The notes under the pieces were generated by a model. That model ran no database searches, was not told where the DNA came from, and saw nothing but the letters and a program-made list of their open reading frames with translations. From Bacillota bacterium (GTDB taxonomy: Bacteria > Bacillota > Clostridia > Acetivibrionales > DSM-1351), in contig JAEZIB010000042.1 of assembly GCA_023416275.1 (NCBI GenBank), forward strand, positions 1 to 17,498: a stretch of 17,498 nt of DNA. The letters run 5' to 3'. A program made the translations under genes and the position numbers. Below, piece after piece: positions 6,854 to 15,190 of this stretch; positions within the stretch are counted from its first letter, which is position 1, and each line of letters opens with the position of its first letter.

Positions 6854-8524
6854 TTAAAAAGGTCTACCGTGTCCTCCTTGTGGTCCATTTGAGTTATCAG
6901 AAAAAGGTGGTTTACCGTGTCCTCCTTGTGGTCCCTTTGGTTCAATAGGAACAGGTGGTGTACCAGGCCCGTCAGGAGGTCCCTTTGGGTCGTCAGGAAC
7001 AGGTGGTGTACCAGGGCCGTCAGGAGGTCGCTTTGGGTCTTCAGGAACAGGTGGTGTACCAGGTCCATCATGAGGTCCCTTTGGGTCATTAGGAACAGGT
7101 GGTGTACCAGGTCCATCAGGAGGTCTCTGTGGATCATTAGGAACAGGTGGTGTACCAGGTCCATCATGAGGTCGCTGTGGGTCAACAGGAACAGGTGGTG
7201 TACCAGGTCCTTCAGGAGGTCTGTTAGGGTCAACAGGAACAGGTGGTGTACCAGGTCCTTCTTGAGGCTTTTGGGGGTCATTAGGAACATGTGGTATACC
7301 AGGTCCTTCAGGAGGTCCCTTTGGGTCATTAGGAACAGGTGGTATACCAGGTCCTTCTTGAGGCTTCTTTGGGTCATCAGAAATAGGCGGTATACCAGGT
7401 CCATTAGGAGGTCTTTGTGGGTCAACAGGGACAGGTGGAGTGCCAGGTCCTTCTTGAGGCTTCTTGGGGTCGTCAAAAACAGGTGGCATACCAAAACCTT
7501 CTAGAGGTTTCTTGGGGTCACCAAAAATAGGTGGTATACCAGAGCCGCCTTGATTATTCTTAGGGCTATCTGGAGTAAGTATTTTATCTTTACTTGTCTC
7601 ATCTGTACTATAAAAACGCACAGGAGGCTTCATACTGCTAGAAGTATCATTTGATTTTGCGGGTGCTTTCTCCTTATTGCTTTGGTCTAAATTACTTTGA
7701 GTGCTGCTTATGGCAGGCAAATCAGAAGAAACCTCCATACTATTACTCACATTGGATACAGGAGGTAATGAATCTTCTAGCCTGTAATATGAAATTAAAT
7801 CTTTTACTTTGGCACTTTTTGCAGCATTTGGAGTTATATTTGCTCCAATTTTTTGTGCATTCTTATAAAGAACATATCTACCCATTGACATATTATTGTC
7901 TATAGATTTTTTTCTTAAATTAGGTTCCGTATAGATAACCTTTACCGAAATATTTTTATTTTCAACACTTTCAATAGTTCTCTTTATAGTATTTATAGTT
8001 TTTTCTATTGTATTTTCTGGTGTGTTTTCTGATATTTCAGAATCTTCTGAATATGATGCAGCTAATAAGATTAAGTTTTCATTATCACTGCTTATGTAGC
8101 CTTTTGCATCTAGACTCTTTAATATGTATGAAATAGCATCGTTAATATTTTTTTTCTTTATTTCAAAAGTACTTATTAACTCCTCAGCATCAGAATTTAA
8201 AGGCTTCAAGTCAATAACAGTATTGTTTTTATCAATTGAAAATTCCATACTTGGGTTTATATCTAAATCTACATATGCATAGACCTTAGGATTCATATTT
8301 AGAATAAAGGCCAAATATCCTACAACAATTAGAAACAGTACAGCAGCCACGCTAGAAATAGTAGAAACGTGATTAAAAGCCTTTGTTTGATAAGGTATGC
8401 TGTATTCTACCATTTGACCAACAAACATGCCTTCTGTCCTTTTGATTTTCTCATATTCACATAAATCATTAACAACAACGGCTTCTTTTGTTCTTAATTC
8501 TAAAATAATACCTTTTTTCTTCAC
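6854..8524 (-). CDS. rsgI: RsgI-type transmembrane anti-sigma factor with proline-rich repeat tail
   Basis: 556 residues from a GTG start at 8524, with AGGGGGT of the SD lying inside the last codons of sigI. The N-terminal RsgI_N domain (about 1-50) binds and holds SigI. One TM helix spans 55-76. Outside, YVDLDINPSMEFSID (84-98) is the conserved block of the family; Asn90-Pro91 is where RsgI proteins are reported to cut themselves, and the cut form transmits the signal by later membrane proteolysis. A folded region reaches about 250, then a Ser/Thr-rich linker, then from 327 to the end 14 full 16-residue units (GPGTPPVPxDPxxPPx) plus a partial one. No CBM or glycosidase sensor domain is present, unlike many clostridial RsgI proteins. 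The end is probably truncated, since similar decayed repeats lie downstream. Confidence 0.9.
   Translation of the reverse strand: MKKKGIILELRTKEAVVVNDLCEYEKIKRTEGMFVGQMVEYSIPYQTKAFNHVSTISSVAAVLFLIVVGYLAFILNMNPKVYAYVDLDINPSMEFSIDKNNTVIDLKPLNSDAEELISTFEIKKKNINDAISYILKSLDAKGYISSDNENLILLAASYSEDSEISENTPENTIEKTINTIKRTIESVENKNISVKVIYTEPNLRKKSIDNNMSMGRYVLYKNAQKIGANITPNAAKSAKVKDLISYYRLEDSLPPVSNVSNSMEVSSDLPAISSTQSNLDQSNKEKAPAKSNDTSSSMKPPVRFYSTDETSKDKILTPDSPKNNQGGSGIPPIFGDPKKPLEGFGMPPVFDDPKKPQEGPGTPPVPVDPQRPPNGPGIPPISDDPKKPQEGPGIPPVPNDPKGPPEGPGIPHVPNDPQKPQEGPGTPPVPVDPNRPPEGPGTPPVPVDPQRPHDGPGTPPVPNDPQRPPDGPGTPPVPNDPKGPHDGPGTPPVPEDPKRPPDGPGTPPVPDDPKGPPDGPGTPPVPIEPKGPQGGHGKPPFSDNSNGPQGGHGRPF
6857..7546 (-). 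repeat. 48-bp tandem repeat array inside rsgI (14 full units plus one partial)
   Basis: Each 48-bp unit encodes 16 residues, GPGTPPVPxDPxxPPx. Units near the middle are the most alike, while both ends (GSGIPPIFGDPKKPLE at the start, GHGKPPFSDNSNGPQG and GHGRPF at the end) have drifted, which is the usual pattern of repeat expansion by unequal exchange. The protein segment should be an extended polyproline-like stalk reaching through the cell wall. Confidence 0.95.
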
Positions 8525-8529
8525 TAGTA

Positions 8530-9276
8530 TTACCCCCTAAACATAAATGCTTGTAGAAAGCCTTTTATTATTTCTAGATCACTTCTCATGGCGATGCATG
8601 CAGCAATTATGTATTTTCTATTTTTTTCCACTGTCTTAGACTTAATACCAATCAATGGAATTAAATCTGTCATAGGTATTTGCAGTTTTTTATCAAGCTT
8701 CTGATATAGGTAATCATTTTCTGCAATAATTCTAGACACATTTAACAGTTGTTGTTTTGAGTCCATATGTTTAGGAGTTTTGGCTATTAATTCATCAAAT
8801 GATATACCAAATTTTTTGAGTTTTTCGGTATAAATCAGAATCTCTTCTCTTGTTTCAAAATTCTCAAAATGAAGATGTATGGACTTTTCAGCAATTGTAT
8901 TTTCTAAAGTATTAACTTTATTATATTCAAAAAACGAGAAAGGGTATATTTTTCTAAACTTGGTTTCTTTTTTTGTATAGTTTATTAAACGTCTTTTAAT
9001 TACTAATTCTGCAAAACTAAGAAAATGGTGGTTCTTTGCTTCATCATAATCGTCTATAGCTTGATTAAATGCCATAAGGGCAATGCTAAATTCCTCGCTA
9101 TTTTCAATCTCTATATATTTTTTTGAAAACTTTGAAGCAGTATTTAAAATAAAAGGCTTATAGTCGCTTATAAATCTTTCACGAAGCACGCTATCTCCAT
9201 TTTTTATTTTTATAATGTTTTCTGCTATCAAGTTTAAATTTATATCTATATTAGTACTTTTTTTAAATGAAAGCAA
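8530..9276 (-). CDS. sigI: RNA polymerase sigma factor SigI
   Basis: 248 residues starting at a TTG (9276), preceded by GGAGG on the - strand at 9286-9290. The region ERFISDYKPFILNTASKF, the helical block FSIALMAFNQAIDDYDEAK and FLSFAELVIKRRLINYTKKE are typical of the SigI sigma-70 group (DNA melting and core binding). The C-terminal part SKQQLLNVSRIIAEND...TVEKNRKYIIAACIAMRSDLE is the SigI-specific DNA-binding end. The stop is 5 bases before the rsgI start and overlaps its ribosome site, so the two are translationally coupled. Known: SigI/RsgI pairs in clostridia switch on cell-wall or polysaccharide-related genes and usually their own operon. Targets here are not known. Confidence 0.93.
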   Translation of the reverse strand: MLSFKKSTNIDINLNLIAENIIKIKNGDSVLRERFISDYKPFILNTASKFSKKYIEIENSEEFSIALMAFNQAIDDYDEAKNHHFLSFAELVIKRRLINYTKKETKFRKIYPFSFFEYNKVNTLENTIAEKSIHLHFENFETREEILIYTEKLKKFGISFDELIAKTPKHMDSKQQLLNVSRIIAENDYLYQKLDKKLQIPMTDLIPLIGIKSKTVEKNRKYIIAACIAMRSDLEIIKGFLQAFMFRG

Positions 9277-9342
9277 CCTGTCCCACCTCCTTTTATATTA
9301 ATTCGATATTACTATTAAGTTTATGTGTGAATGTATTAAAAT

Positions 9343-9402
9343 TTCGTCAGTGCTCGTACTTATCAATGGTTTGTCGCCAAAGCGATTGCTAGAGCTAGCA
9401 AT
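9343..9402 (-). promoter_or_regulatory. Possible sigI promoter region with a dyad
   Basis: On the - strand a CGAA at 9346-9343 (context GACGAAATT), about 70 bases before the sigI start, fits the CGWA-type -10 element described for SigI promoters. A cytosine-containing ACAAACC lies about 21 bases further upstream. An inverted repeat ATTGCTA/TAGCAAT (9385-9402) sits farther up. Autoregulation by SigI is known for such operons; this assignment is by eye only. Confidence 0.25.
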
Positions 9403-9481
9403 TGTTTATTCTCAATGTCACCATTCATGTTATTTGTAACAAATAGAGGATTATCTATTATAGATTAAATTATTTACCCAT

Positions 9482-9616
9482 TTAAAAATACACTGAAGAC
9501 AGTGCTTCGTAATAAATGTTTGGAAAATCATGGTATGGTTCTTTGGCTTTAGTAAAACCAGACTCCTGGATTAGCTTAAAAATAAATAAGTTCCTATAAG
9601 CTAAAATAACAATCAT
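9482..9616 (-). pseudogene. 44-codon ORF, likely remnant of a larger protein
   Basis: The - strand frame from ATG 9616 to TAA 9482 reads 44 residues, including FIFKLIQESGFTKAKEP and PNIYYEALSSVYF. The second half looks like the end of a globular enzyme; the helix-Gly-Phe-strand pattern recalls the last part of SAM-dependent methyltransferases, but this is weak. There is no ribosome site, and the ATG lies inside the hairpin at 9608-9675. It is probably a gene fragment, less likely a small peptide gene. Confidence 0.35.
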
Positions 9617-9675
9617 CAAATATAGCCATACTATCTAAGCAATAGCGTATGGCTTGTTTGTATTTGATAATTGTT
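9608..9675 (-). terminator. Two-part hairpin behind the NRPS gene, probable terminator
   Basis: Outer arms 9608-9622 and 9661-9675 (AACAATCATCAAATA against TATTTGATAATTGTT, one mismatch) enclose inner arms AGCCATAC (9624-9631) and GTATGGCT (9647-9654). It lies about 60 bases beyond the NRPS stop. The T-rich tract after it on the - strand (TTGTTATTTT) is modest, so termination is likely but not certain. Confidence 0.5.
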
Positions 9676-9733
9676 CTACTAAAATTTATTAAAATATATA
9701 ATCTTTAATTTTTCTATAACAGCTTATTAATTA

Positions 9734-12700
9734 TCAGCCAGCAATACTTGATGGATTCCCGTGCCAATTTGTGTAGGATTCAAGTATTTCTCCCTTCATC
9801 AGTAGTGAGTTGCTTCCAAGCCTTGCCCCTTCCTCTATGTATGTATTGTATAGAACTACAGAACCATTTCCAACACTAGACCTGTTTCCGAGGATGAGAT
9901 AGTCCATTTTCAAAACTCTATCTTCAAAAAGGTGTGTTTGCATAGTAGAGTTATAGTTAACTGCTGCCTCACGGCCAATCCTAACAAGATCGAATTCCGA
10001 AATAAATACAGTGTCCAGAAAAACTTTCTTGCCGATTCTGCATCCAAAAAGTCTCATAACAATAGGTAAAAGGGGAGTTCCAGCCATAGGAGTGAGAATA
10101 TGGTCACCTAGTAGATTCTCATATATACCTGTCACAAATTCCGTTTTCCAAACAAAACTACTCCAAAGAGGATTGACACATGGTTTATAAGTACCAATCA
10201 ACGAAAATTTCATTAATACAACAAATAGTATCAAGAATACCTCTAGACCAATTAGCGATAATGAAATTAATGCTATAGATGGCCAAAAATTAAAATTAAG
10301 ACTAAAGAAATTAAAAACATAAGCAAGAAGATACGAAGCTAAAACATATATATTTGTAGGAAGTACTACTCTGACGAACTCTATAGCCAATCTTTTTAAG
10401 TATAGTATTGGACTAGGCTTGAAGGTTTTTTCATCAGAAAACTCATTATTTATATCCCTGTTATGCAAGAACATTGCAGGAGTCCCAAGCCAAGAAGTTC
10501 CATTTTCAATTTTCTCTTTATCTGGAGGTATTGACATAACACCCAAGAGACAATCATCTCCTATAGTGGTATTTATCGGTACAAGCGCACTGTTTCCAAT
10601 AAACGTTCTTGAGCCAACCTTTATTTTCTCGTACATTACGCAATTATTGTACACTTTTGGTGTTCCAGCCATTGAAGCATCCGCAAAGAAGCTCCCATCA
10701 CCTACCTCAAATAATTCGGGAGAAATATGAGTTACTGTGGATATCTCTACCTTTTTACCGATTTTTGCACCAAGAGCTCTTAAAAATGGTATCGTATAAA
10801 GAGTAGCATATAAAGTGTGTAGATTTTGAAGACTTATATAGACTATATTATCTGCTGCCCATTTTCGCACATAATAAACAGAGTATATACTATAAACGCC
10901 AGGCTTTAAGCGGTTCATAAAGAGTCTCTTGAGTACTATTATTTCAACGCATACTAACAAAACTATCAATGTCGATGTAATGGGACTTAAAAGCACCATT
11001 TGACTCGGATCACTAAAGTAGAAATAGCTGAAGGCAAAGCCCTGAGTGAAAATAAGTGTCGATAGAAGTCCAAATATACAAAGAACAAGAGAGTGTAACA
11101 GAGTAATAGATATCTTTTTAAGTTTACCAGTCTTTTTGTTATTTATTTCCATTAAGTTAATAATATCCTGGTCAGAAATATCCTTTTTAGCTGGAGAACC
11201 TGCCCAAAACTCACCTGCAGGTATGGTTTGATTTTGAGGAAGCATTGACTGTTCCTTAATCATTGAACCATCTTTCATTTTTGAATTTATACAAAGCGTA
11301 GAATGTGTTCCTACATAGCAGTTATTGCCAATAGTAACTTTTCCAAATTTAATACATCCATTTTCAATTGTGTAACCGAGTATTTGACAATCCTGAGCTA
11401 TACTGCTGTTATCACCGATAGACATAAGATCAAATGCTCCGAATTGGTGAGTTCCTATATAACAGTCCTTACCAACTCTTGCACCCATAAGTCTCATATA
11501 TACAGGCATCAATGGAGTGCCGCTTAGAAGATGTTCTGGGTACATTCTTTGTAACAGTCTTGCTAACCACCATCTAAAATAATAGAATCCCCACAGTGGG
11601 TAGCTTCCTTCTTTATATTTTCCTATAATAAGCCATTTAGATAAAATAGCTATAACCAATGTAACAGGGTTATACAACACTCCGAATGCTACAAGTGCTA
11701 TCAAGGTTTCCTTTAGATGAAAAGCTCCGTTAAATATATTGTAGACAATATATCCTATTGGAATACAAATAACAAAAGTTATTGCAATTAAGCATAGAGC
11801 CTGAAAAAATCCACAAACCTTGTGAGATATAGAAGAGGTTTCGGTAAAGCATTTATGTTTTTTTGCTTTACACTTTGTTGCTTTTCTGCTTCCTTTGCAA
11901 TATTTAGCAGCAAGACTTTGTATTGTAGGAGCTTCATATAAATCCGAGATATTTAATCCCTTAAATTCTATTTCTTTTCTGAGGATAGACACAGTTTGTG
12001 CAGCAAACAACGAATGACCTCCAAGATCGTTAAAGAAATGATCTGTTATAGATATACTTTCATTCTTGAATACCTGTTTATATACATTTGCTATCTTTTC
12101 TTCAATACCATTTGTAGGAGCTAGAATCTCTCTATTTGCTGATAATCCTTTTCCAGTAGGTTCAGGAAGCATTTTTCTATCAGCTTTTCCACTTGGGAGC
12201 ATAGGAATTTCCTTAAGAATGGTAAAATGCTGAGGTATCATATAAGCTGCAAGTCTTTCTTTCATCATTTTAAAAAGAGCATCTGCATCAATACCTATAT
12301 TATCATCCTTTGGAACTGCATATAAGCATAAGGCCTCTGTTGAATCCTCGAACCTATGTACCTTAACTACAGATGTATTTATTTGTGGGAAAGCATTTGC
12401 AACATTTTCGATTTCAGATAGCTCAACCCTGTAACCTCTGATTTTTACCTGATCATCAATTCTTCCATGAAAATCTATATTACCCTCTTGATCTATTGAT
12501 ACAAGATCACCAGACCTGTATAATCTCTTTGGTGCATCTGGAGCTTTATGAAATGTATTTTCAATAAATTTTTCTTTAGTAAGGTCATCTCTGCCAACAT
12601 ATCCTCTGGCTAGACCTATTCCGCCTATAAGTAGTTCGCCTGGTTCTCCAATACCAGCCAATTCATTATTCTCTTTAATAACATATATAGAGTAATTGGG

Positions 12701-13768
12701 CAACGGTTTACCAATTGTAACTTTTTCGCCTACATTCATTTCAGACCAAGTAGCAATAACCGTTGCTTCTGTTGGACCATAAGTATTTAAAATTCTTCTG
12801 CCACTTTTTTTGAATCTTTGTACAACCGACTCGGGACAGGCCTCACCTCCTAAAATAAGAAGCCTAAGTGATGGAAGCTCATCACTAATCATTGATAAAA
12901 GAGTTGGTACACATGAAATAATACTCACTTTATACTTTGCGAGTACCTTAAAAAGATCAGGTCCTGATTTTTTCATTTTATCTGTCTGAGGAATCATTGT
13001 TGCGCCATTAAAAAAGGCAAGCCAGAGTTCTTCTACTGAAGCATCAAATGCAAGAGTAAATCCTTGATATACAACATCCTTATCAGTAACCTTGTATATT
13101 TCCTGTGAAGCACGGACAAGATTACAGGCTGATTTATGTTCTATCATTACTCCTTTTGGTCTTCCTGTTGAACCGGAGGTATAAATTATATATGCCAGTG
13201 AGTCCCTGTTAACACCTGACATCTCCCTTGTAATGTCATTTGCCGGATATTTATTAAGCTCCTTAGAACTAACTTCTATTGAATTTTTCATCGGATAATG
13301 GTTGCCCATACCCTTTAGTACCAATACATACTTCGCGGAACTATCCTCTGCAATATATTTTACCCTGTCTTCAGGATAGCTTGGGTCAAGTGGAATATAG
13401 CAAGCACCAGCTTTCATCGTACCTAGAATAGCAGCATAGCATTCTACAGATTTTGGCATGAATATTGCAACTCTATCATTACTAACCACACCTTTTTCAC
13501 GAAGCATCCATGCCACTTGATTTGCCATTGCGTTTAGTTCTTTATATGAAATGCCTTTATCTTCAAAAATTATAGCAATATTATTTGGAAACATATTAAC
13601 AGTTTTCTCAAATAATTCAAAAAGACATTCATCCTTAATAATATCTGGCAATTTAGGACCGTGAATAAATGCACCAGTTACCTCAGCATTATTCTCAGAA
13701 CCTGATTTTCCTAATTTTGGTGATTTTGCTTTTGTAATATCTCGTCTTGTTGCTAAACTACTTTTCAT
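9734..13768 (-). CDS. Pls/PosA-type membrane NRPS, predicted poly-lysine-type isopeptide synthetase
   Basis: 1344 residues from ATG 13768, chosen over an upstream TTG (13786) because GGGGGG lies just before it. Positions below count from that TTG. Adenylation domain about 50-540: YTSGSTGRPKG (202-212), FDASVEELW (247-255), NTYGPTE (334-340), YRSGDL (423-428), GRIDDQVKIRGYR (441-453), PSGKADRK with K534. Carrier domain about 560-630 with DLGGHS, Ser592 carrying phosphopantetheine. Then a Lys/Cys-rich linker, and three rounds of two TM helices (about 658-716, 892-953, 1136-1194) plus a left-handed beta-helix acyltransferase-like domain (about 765-865, 1005-1105, 1245-1340). There is no condensation or thioesterase domain. 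This order and size match epsilon-poly-L-lysine synthetase. The specificity residues I read are D-A-E-S-I-G-T-V-I-K, like a lysine code. Product by inference: a lysine or ornithine isopeptide polymer made at the membrane. Confidence 0.92.
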   Translation of the reverse strand: MKSSLATRRDITKAKSPKLGKSGSENNAEVTGAFIHGPKLPDIIKDECLFELFEKTVNMFPNNIAIIFEDKGISYKELNAMANQVAWMLREKGVVSNDRVAIFMPKSVECYAAILGTMKAGACYIPLDPSYPEDRVKYIAEDSSAKYVLVLKGMGNHYPMKNSIEVSSKELNKYPANDITREMSGVNRDSLAYIIYTSGSTGRPKGVMIEHKSACNLVRASQEIYKVTDKDVVYQGFTLAFDASVEELWLAFFNGATMIPQTDKMKKSGPDLFKVLAKYKVSIISCVPTLLSMISDELPSLRLLILGGEACPESVVQRFKKSGRRILNTYGPTEATVIATWSEMNVGEKVTIGKPLPNYSIYVIKENNELAGIGEPGELLIGGIGLARGYVGRDDLTKEKFIENTFHKAPDAPKRLYRSGDLVSIDQEGNIDFHGRIDDQVKIRGYRVELSEIENVANAFPQINTSVVKVHRFEDSTEALCLYAVPKDDNIGIDADALFKMMKERLAAYMIPQHFTILKEIPMLPSGKADRKMLPEPTGKGLSANREILAPTNGIEEKIANVYKQVFKNESISITDHFFNDLGGHSLFAAQTVSILRKEIEFKGLNISDLYEAPTIQSLAAKYCKGSRKATKCKAKKHKCFTETSSISHKVCGFFQALCLIAITFVICIPIGYIVYNIFNGAFHLKETLIALVAFGVLYNPVTLVIAILSKWLIIGKYKEGSYPLWGFYYFRWWLARLLQRMYPEHLLSGTPLMPVYMRLMGARVGKDCYIGTHQFGAFDLMSIGDNSSIAQDCQILGYTIENGCIKFGKVTIGNNCYVGTHSTLCINSKMKDGSMIKEQSMLPQNQTIPAGEFWAGSPAKKDISDQDIINLMEINNKKTGKLKKISITLLHSLVLCIFGLLSTLIFTQGFAFSYFYFSDPSQMVLLSPITSTLIVLLVCVEIIVLKRLFMNRLKPGVYSIYSVYYVRKWAADNIVYISLQNLHTLYATLYTIPFLRALGAKIGKKVEISTVTHISPELFEVGDGSFFADASMAGTPKVYNNCVMYEKIKVGSRTFIGNSALVPINTTIGDDCLLGVMSIPPDKEKIENGTSWLGTPAMFLHNRDINNEFSDEKTFKPSPILYLKRLAIEFVRVVLPTNIYVLASYLLAYVFNFFSLNFNFWPSIALISLSLIGLEVFLILFVVLMKFSLIGTYKPCVNPLWSSFVWKTEFVTGIYENLLGDHILTPMAGTPLLPIVMRLFGCRIGKKVFLDTVFISEFDLVRIGREAAVNYNSTMQTHLFEDRVLKMDYLILGNRSSVGNGSVVLYNTYIEEGARLGSNSLLMKGEILESYTNWHGNPSSIAG

Positions 13769-13792
13769 ATTAACCCCCCACGCCAACTTTCA

Positions 13793-13830
13793 GCATAAAA
13801 TTATAGCGTAACTATCAGTGGAGAACCTCA
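13793..13830 (-). promoter_or_regulatory. Candidate promoter of the NRPS gene
   Basis: A perfect TATAAT lies on the - strand at 13805-13800, about 32 bases before the ATG at 13768. No good -35 is found at 16-18 bases upstream. Together with the terminator at 13889-13938, it suggests that the NRPS gene has its own transcript. Confidence 0.35.
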
Positions 13831-13888
13831 GCTTCGCAAAGGTATGCCTCCTTTTTGACAGCTTTAGTCCATTATTGCTTGATTGCTC

Positions 13889-13938
13889 AAAAATGCGAAG
13901 AGAACGATGAATGCGCAAAATGTAAACTTCGCATTTTT
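13889..13938 (-). terminator. Terminator after the membrane acyltransferase gene
   Basis: AAAAATGCGAAG (13889-13900) and CTTCGCATTTTT (13927-13938) are a perfect 12-bp pair with a 26-base loop. On the - strand the stem ends in TTTTT. It lies between the acyltransferase stop (13990) and the NRPS start. The arms also end in A/T runs in the other direction, so it may work both ways. Confidence 0.65.
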
Positions 13939-13959
13939 CAAGCTAGGCACACAAAAATG

Positions 13960-13975
13960 TTATACTAATTTACAT
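13960..13975. repeat. Left copy of a 16-bp inverted repeat flanking the acyltransferase gene
   Basis: TTATACTAATTTACAT here matches, inverted, ATGCAAATTAGTATAA at 15335-15350 in 15 of 16 positions. The two lie just outside the two ends of the gene, about 1.4 kb apart. Confidence 0.45.
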
Positions 13976-13989
13976 TAATTCAATTATTA

Positions 13990-15120
13990 TTAATTGTTTG
14001 GAACTGCAGGTATATCTGTCTCATTTGGTTCAGCTAGTCTTTCTCTAATATTAAAATATAAGTGTGCTATTCTGTCTGAGAGGAATATCAGTAGAAGCAT
14101 TAAAATAATTATCTTTGGAATACTGTATGTATCAAGAAGAAGGAAGGAGCACCAGCCAATAATTATCCAATGTATAAAATATATCTCTGTAACTCTATTA
14201 CTCCAGAATAATAGCCTATTTTTAATAAATTCTGGCAATATTACAGCTGTAAAATACCAAATTGCCAGCCAACAGATAATAAATGAATTGAACAGCAAAT
14301 TAGACAACAAGCCGTGGTGAAAGTAGTTATAGGAGCTCCCAGTTACTATTCCTAAATCAATGCTTTGATGCGTGAATAGATAAATTAAACAAGGCATAGC
14401 AACTATAACCGACAATAGAATTGAGAATAAATAAAATTTGTATTTACTTTTACATCTGATAAGCAGCCACCCAAAGAAAGCACCCATGAGAGGATAAGAA
14501 ATCCATGAGAATAATGGGTGGAAAGTATAATCTGTACCTCCAAAAATATTTGCTAGGAACACATCAATAAATATATATCCTGTCTTAAAGCCCCAAACAA
14601 TAGGAGCAACAATTCCTGCACCAATGGCTATTAGTGGATAAAAATACTCCTTTAACCTAATAGCTTTAAGAAAGGCAACAACAATCATTGCTAGTCCTGC
14701 AAACTGAAGAATGTCTACTTCTACAAGATAATGATACCATTCATGTCCATCTAAGTTTATAGAGTAGTATTGTAATCGAGTTCCAATATAAAATGGAATA
14801 AAACCTCTAACAGCATTCAAAATATATCCTAAGCAAAAAATTATCAATCCTCTTTTAAATAACTTCAGAGGCTGCTGATTTTTTGAGTAAACAAAACCTA
14901 CTCCCATAACAAACATAAAAACAGGTGCTGCAGGTATAGTCCCCAGGAAATCTACAACTTTTGCAAAAACAGTAGAAGATGAACCTGTATCCAAGAATTC
15001 ACCTGAGACATGTACTAAAATCATAAATAGAACTGCTAATCCTCTAGTGATATCAATTTCCAGCTGCCTTTTTTTATTAATTGTTTCTCTTGAAATAATA
15101 CTTTGAAAAAAACTTCTCAT
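13990..15120 (-). CDS. Multi-TM DUF1624 / HGSNAT-like acyltransferase
   Basis: 376 residues from ATG 15120; the TTG four codons upstream (15132) is set too close to the only purine-rich stretch to be used. The N-terminal signature RQLEIDITRGLAVLFMILVHV places it with the DUF1624 / heparan-alpha-glucosaminide N-acetyltransferase-type membrane proteins. About ten hydrophobic helices follow (for example FVMGVGFVY, GLIIFCLGYILNAV, FAGLAMIVVAFL, FHPLFSWISYPLMGAFFGWLL, IYFIHWIIIGW). Such proteins move acyl groups across or onto extracellular sugars. Next to a polymer-making NRPS it could modify the polymer or a cell-surface sugar, but a terminator between them argues against a shared operon. The C-terminal tail (RERLAEPNETDIPAVPNN) is soluble. 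The substrate is unknown. Confidence 0.82.
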   Translation of the reverse strand: MRSFFQSIISRETINKKRQLEIDITRGLAVLFMILVHVSGEFLDTGSSSTVFAKVVDFLGTIPAAPVFMFVMGVGFVYSKNQQPLKLFKRGLIIFCLGYILNAVRGFIPFYIGTRLQYYSINLDGHEWYHYLVEVDILQFAGLAMIVVAFLKAIRLKEYFYPLIAIGAGIVAPIVWGFKTGYIFIDVFLANIFGGTDYTFHPLFSWISYPLMGAFFGWLLIRCKSKYKFYLFSILLSVIVAMPCLIYLFTHQSIDLGIVTGSSYNYFHHGLLSNLLFNSFIICWLAIWYFTAVILPEFIKNRLLFWSNRVTEIYFIHWIIIGWCSFLLLDTYSIPKIIILMLLLIFLSDRIAHLYFNIRERLAEPNETDIPAVPNN

Positions 15121-15190
15121 TATAATATCCAACCTTTACATATTTTTCAATAACTTTGACTAACGACTACCTCTGTTATAATACTATCTC

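Noticed and set aside
6832..7504. Long ORFs on both strands over the rsgI repeats (a 220-codon - strand frame and a 195-codon + strand frame)
   Set aside because: They are alternate-frame and antisense readings of the 48-bp repeat; their arginine/tryptophan- or leucine/histidine-rich periodic sequence simply mirrors the repeat period, and no ribosome site fits.
6857..7546. CRISPR-like regular repeat spacing
   Set aside because: The units are contiguous, in frame, variable by codon, and have no unique spacers; they encode the RsgI stalk.
9385..9402. Dyad ATTGCTA/TAGCAAT as a terminator
   Set aside because: No T-run on either side and no gene ending here; at most an operator near the sigI promoter.
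13994..14320. 108-codon + strand ORF inside the acyltransferase gene
   Set aside because: It is antisense to a well-supported membrane protein gene and has no own start signals.
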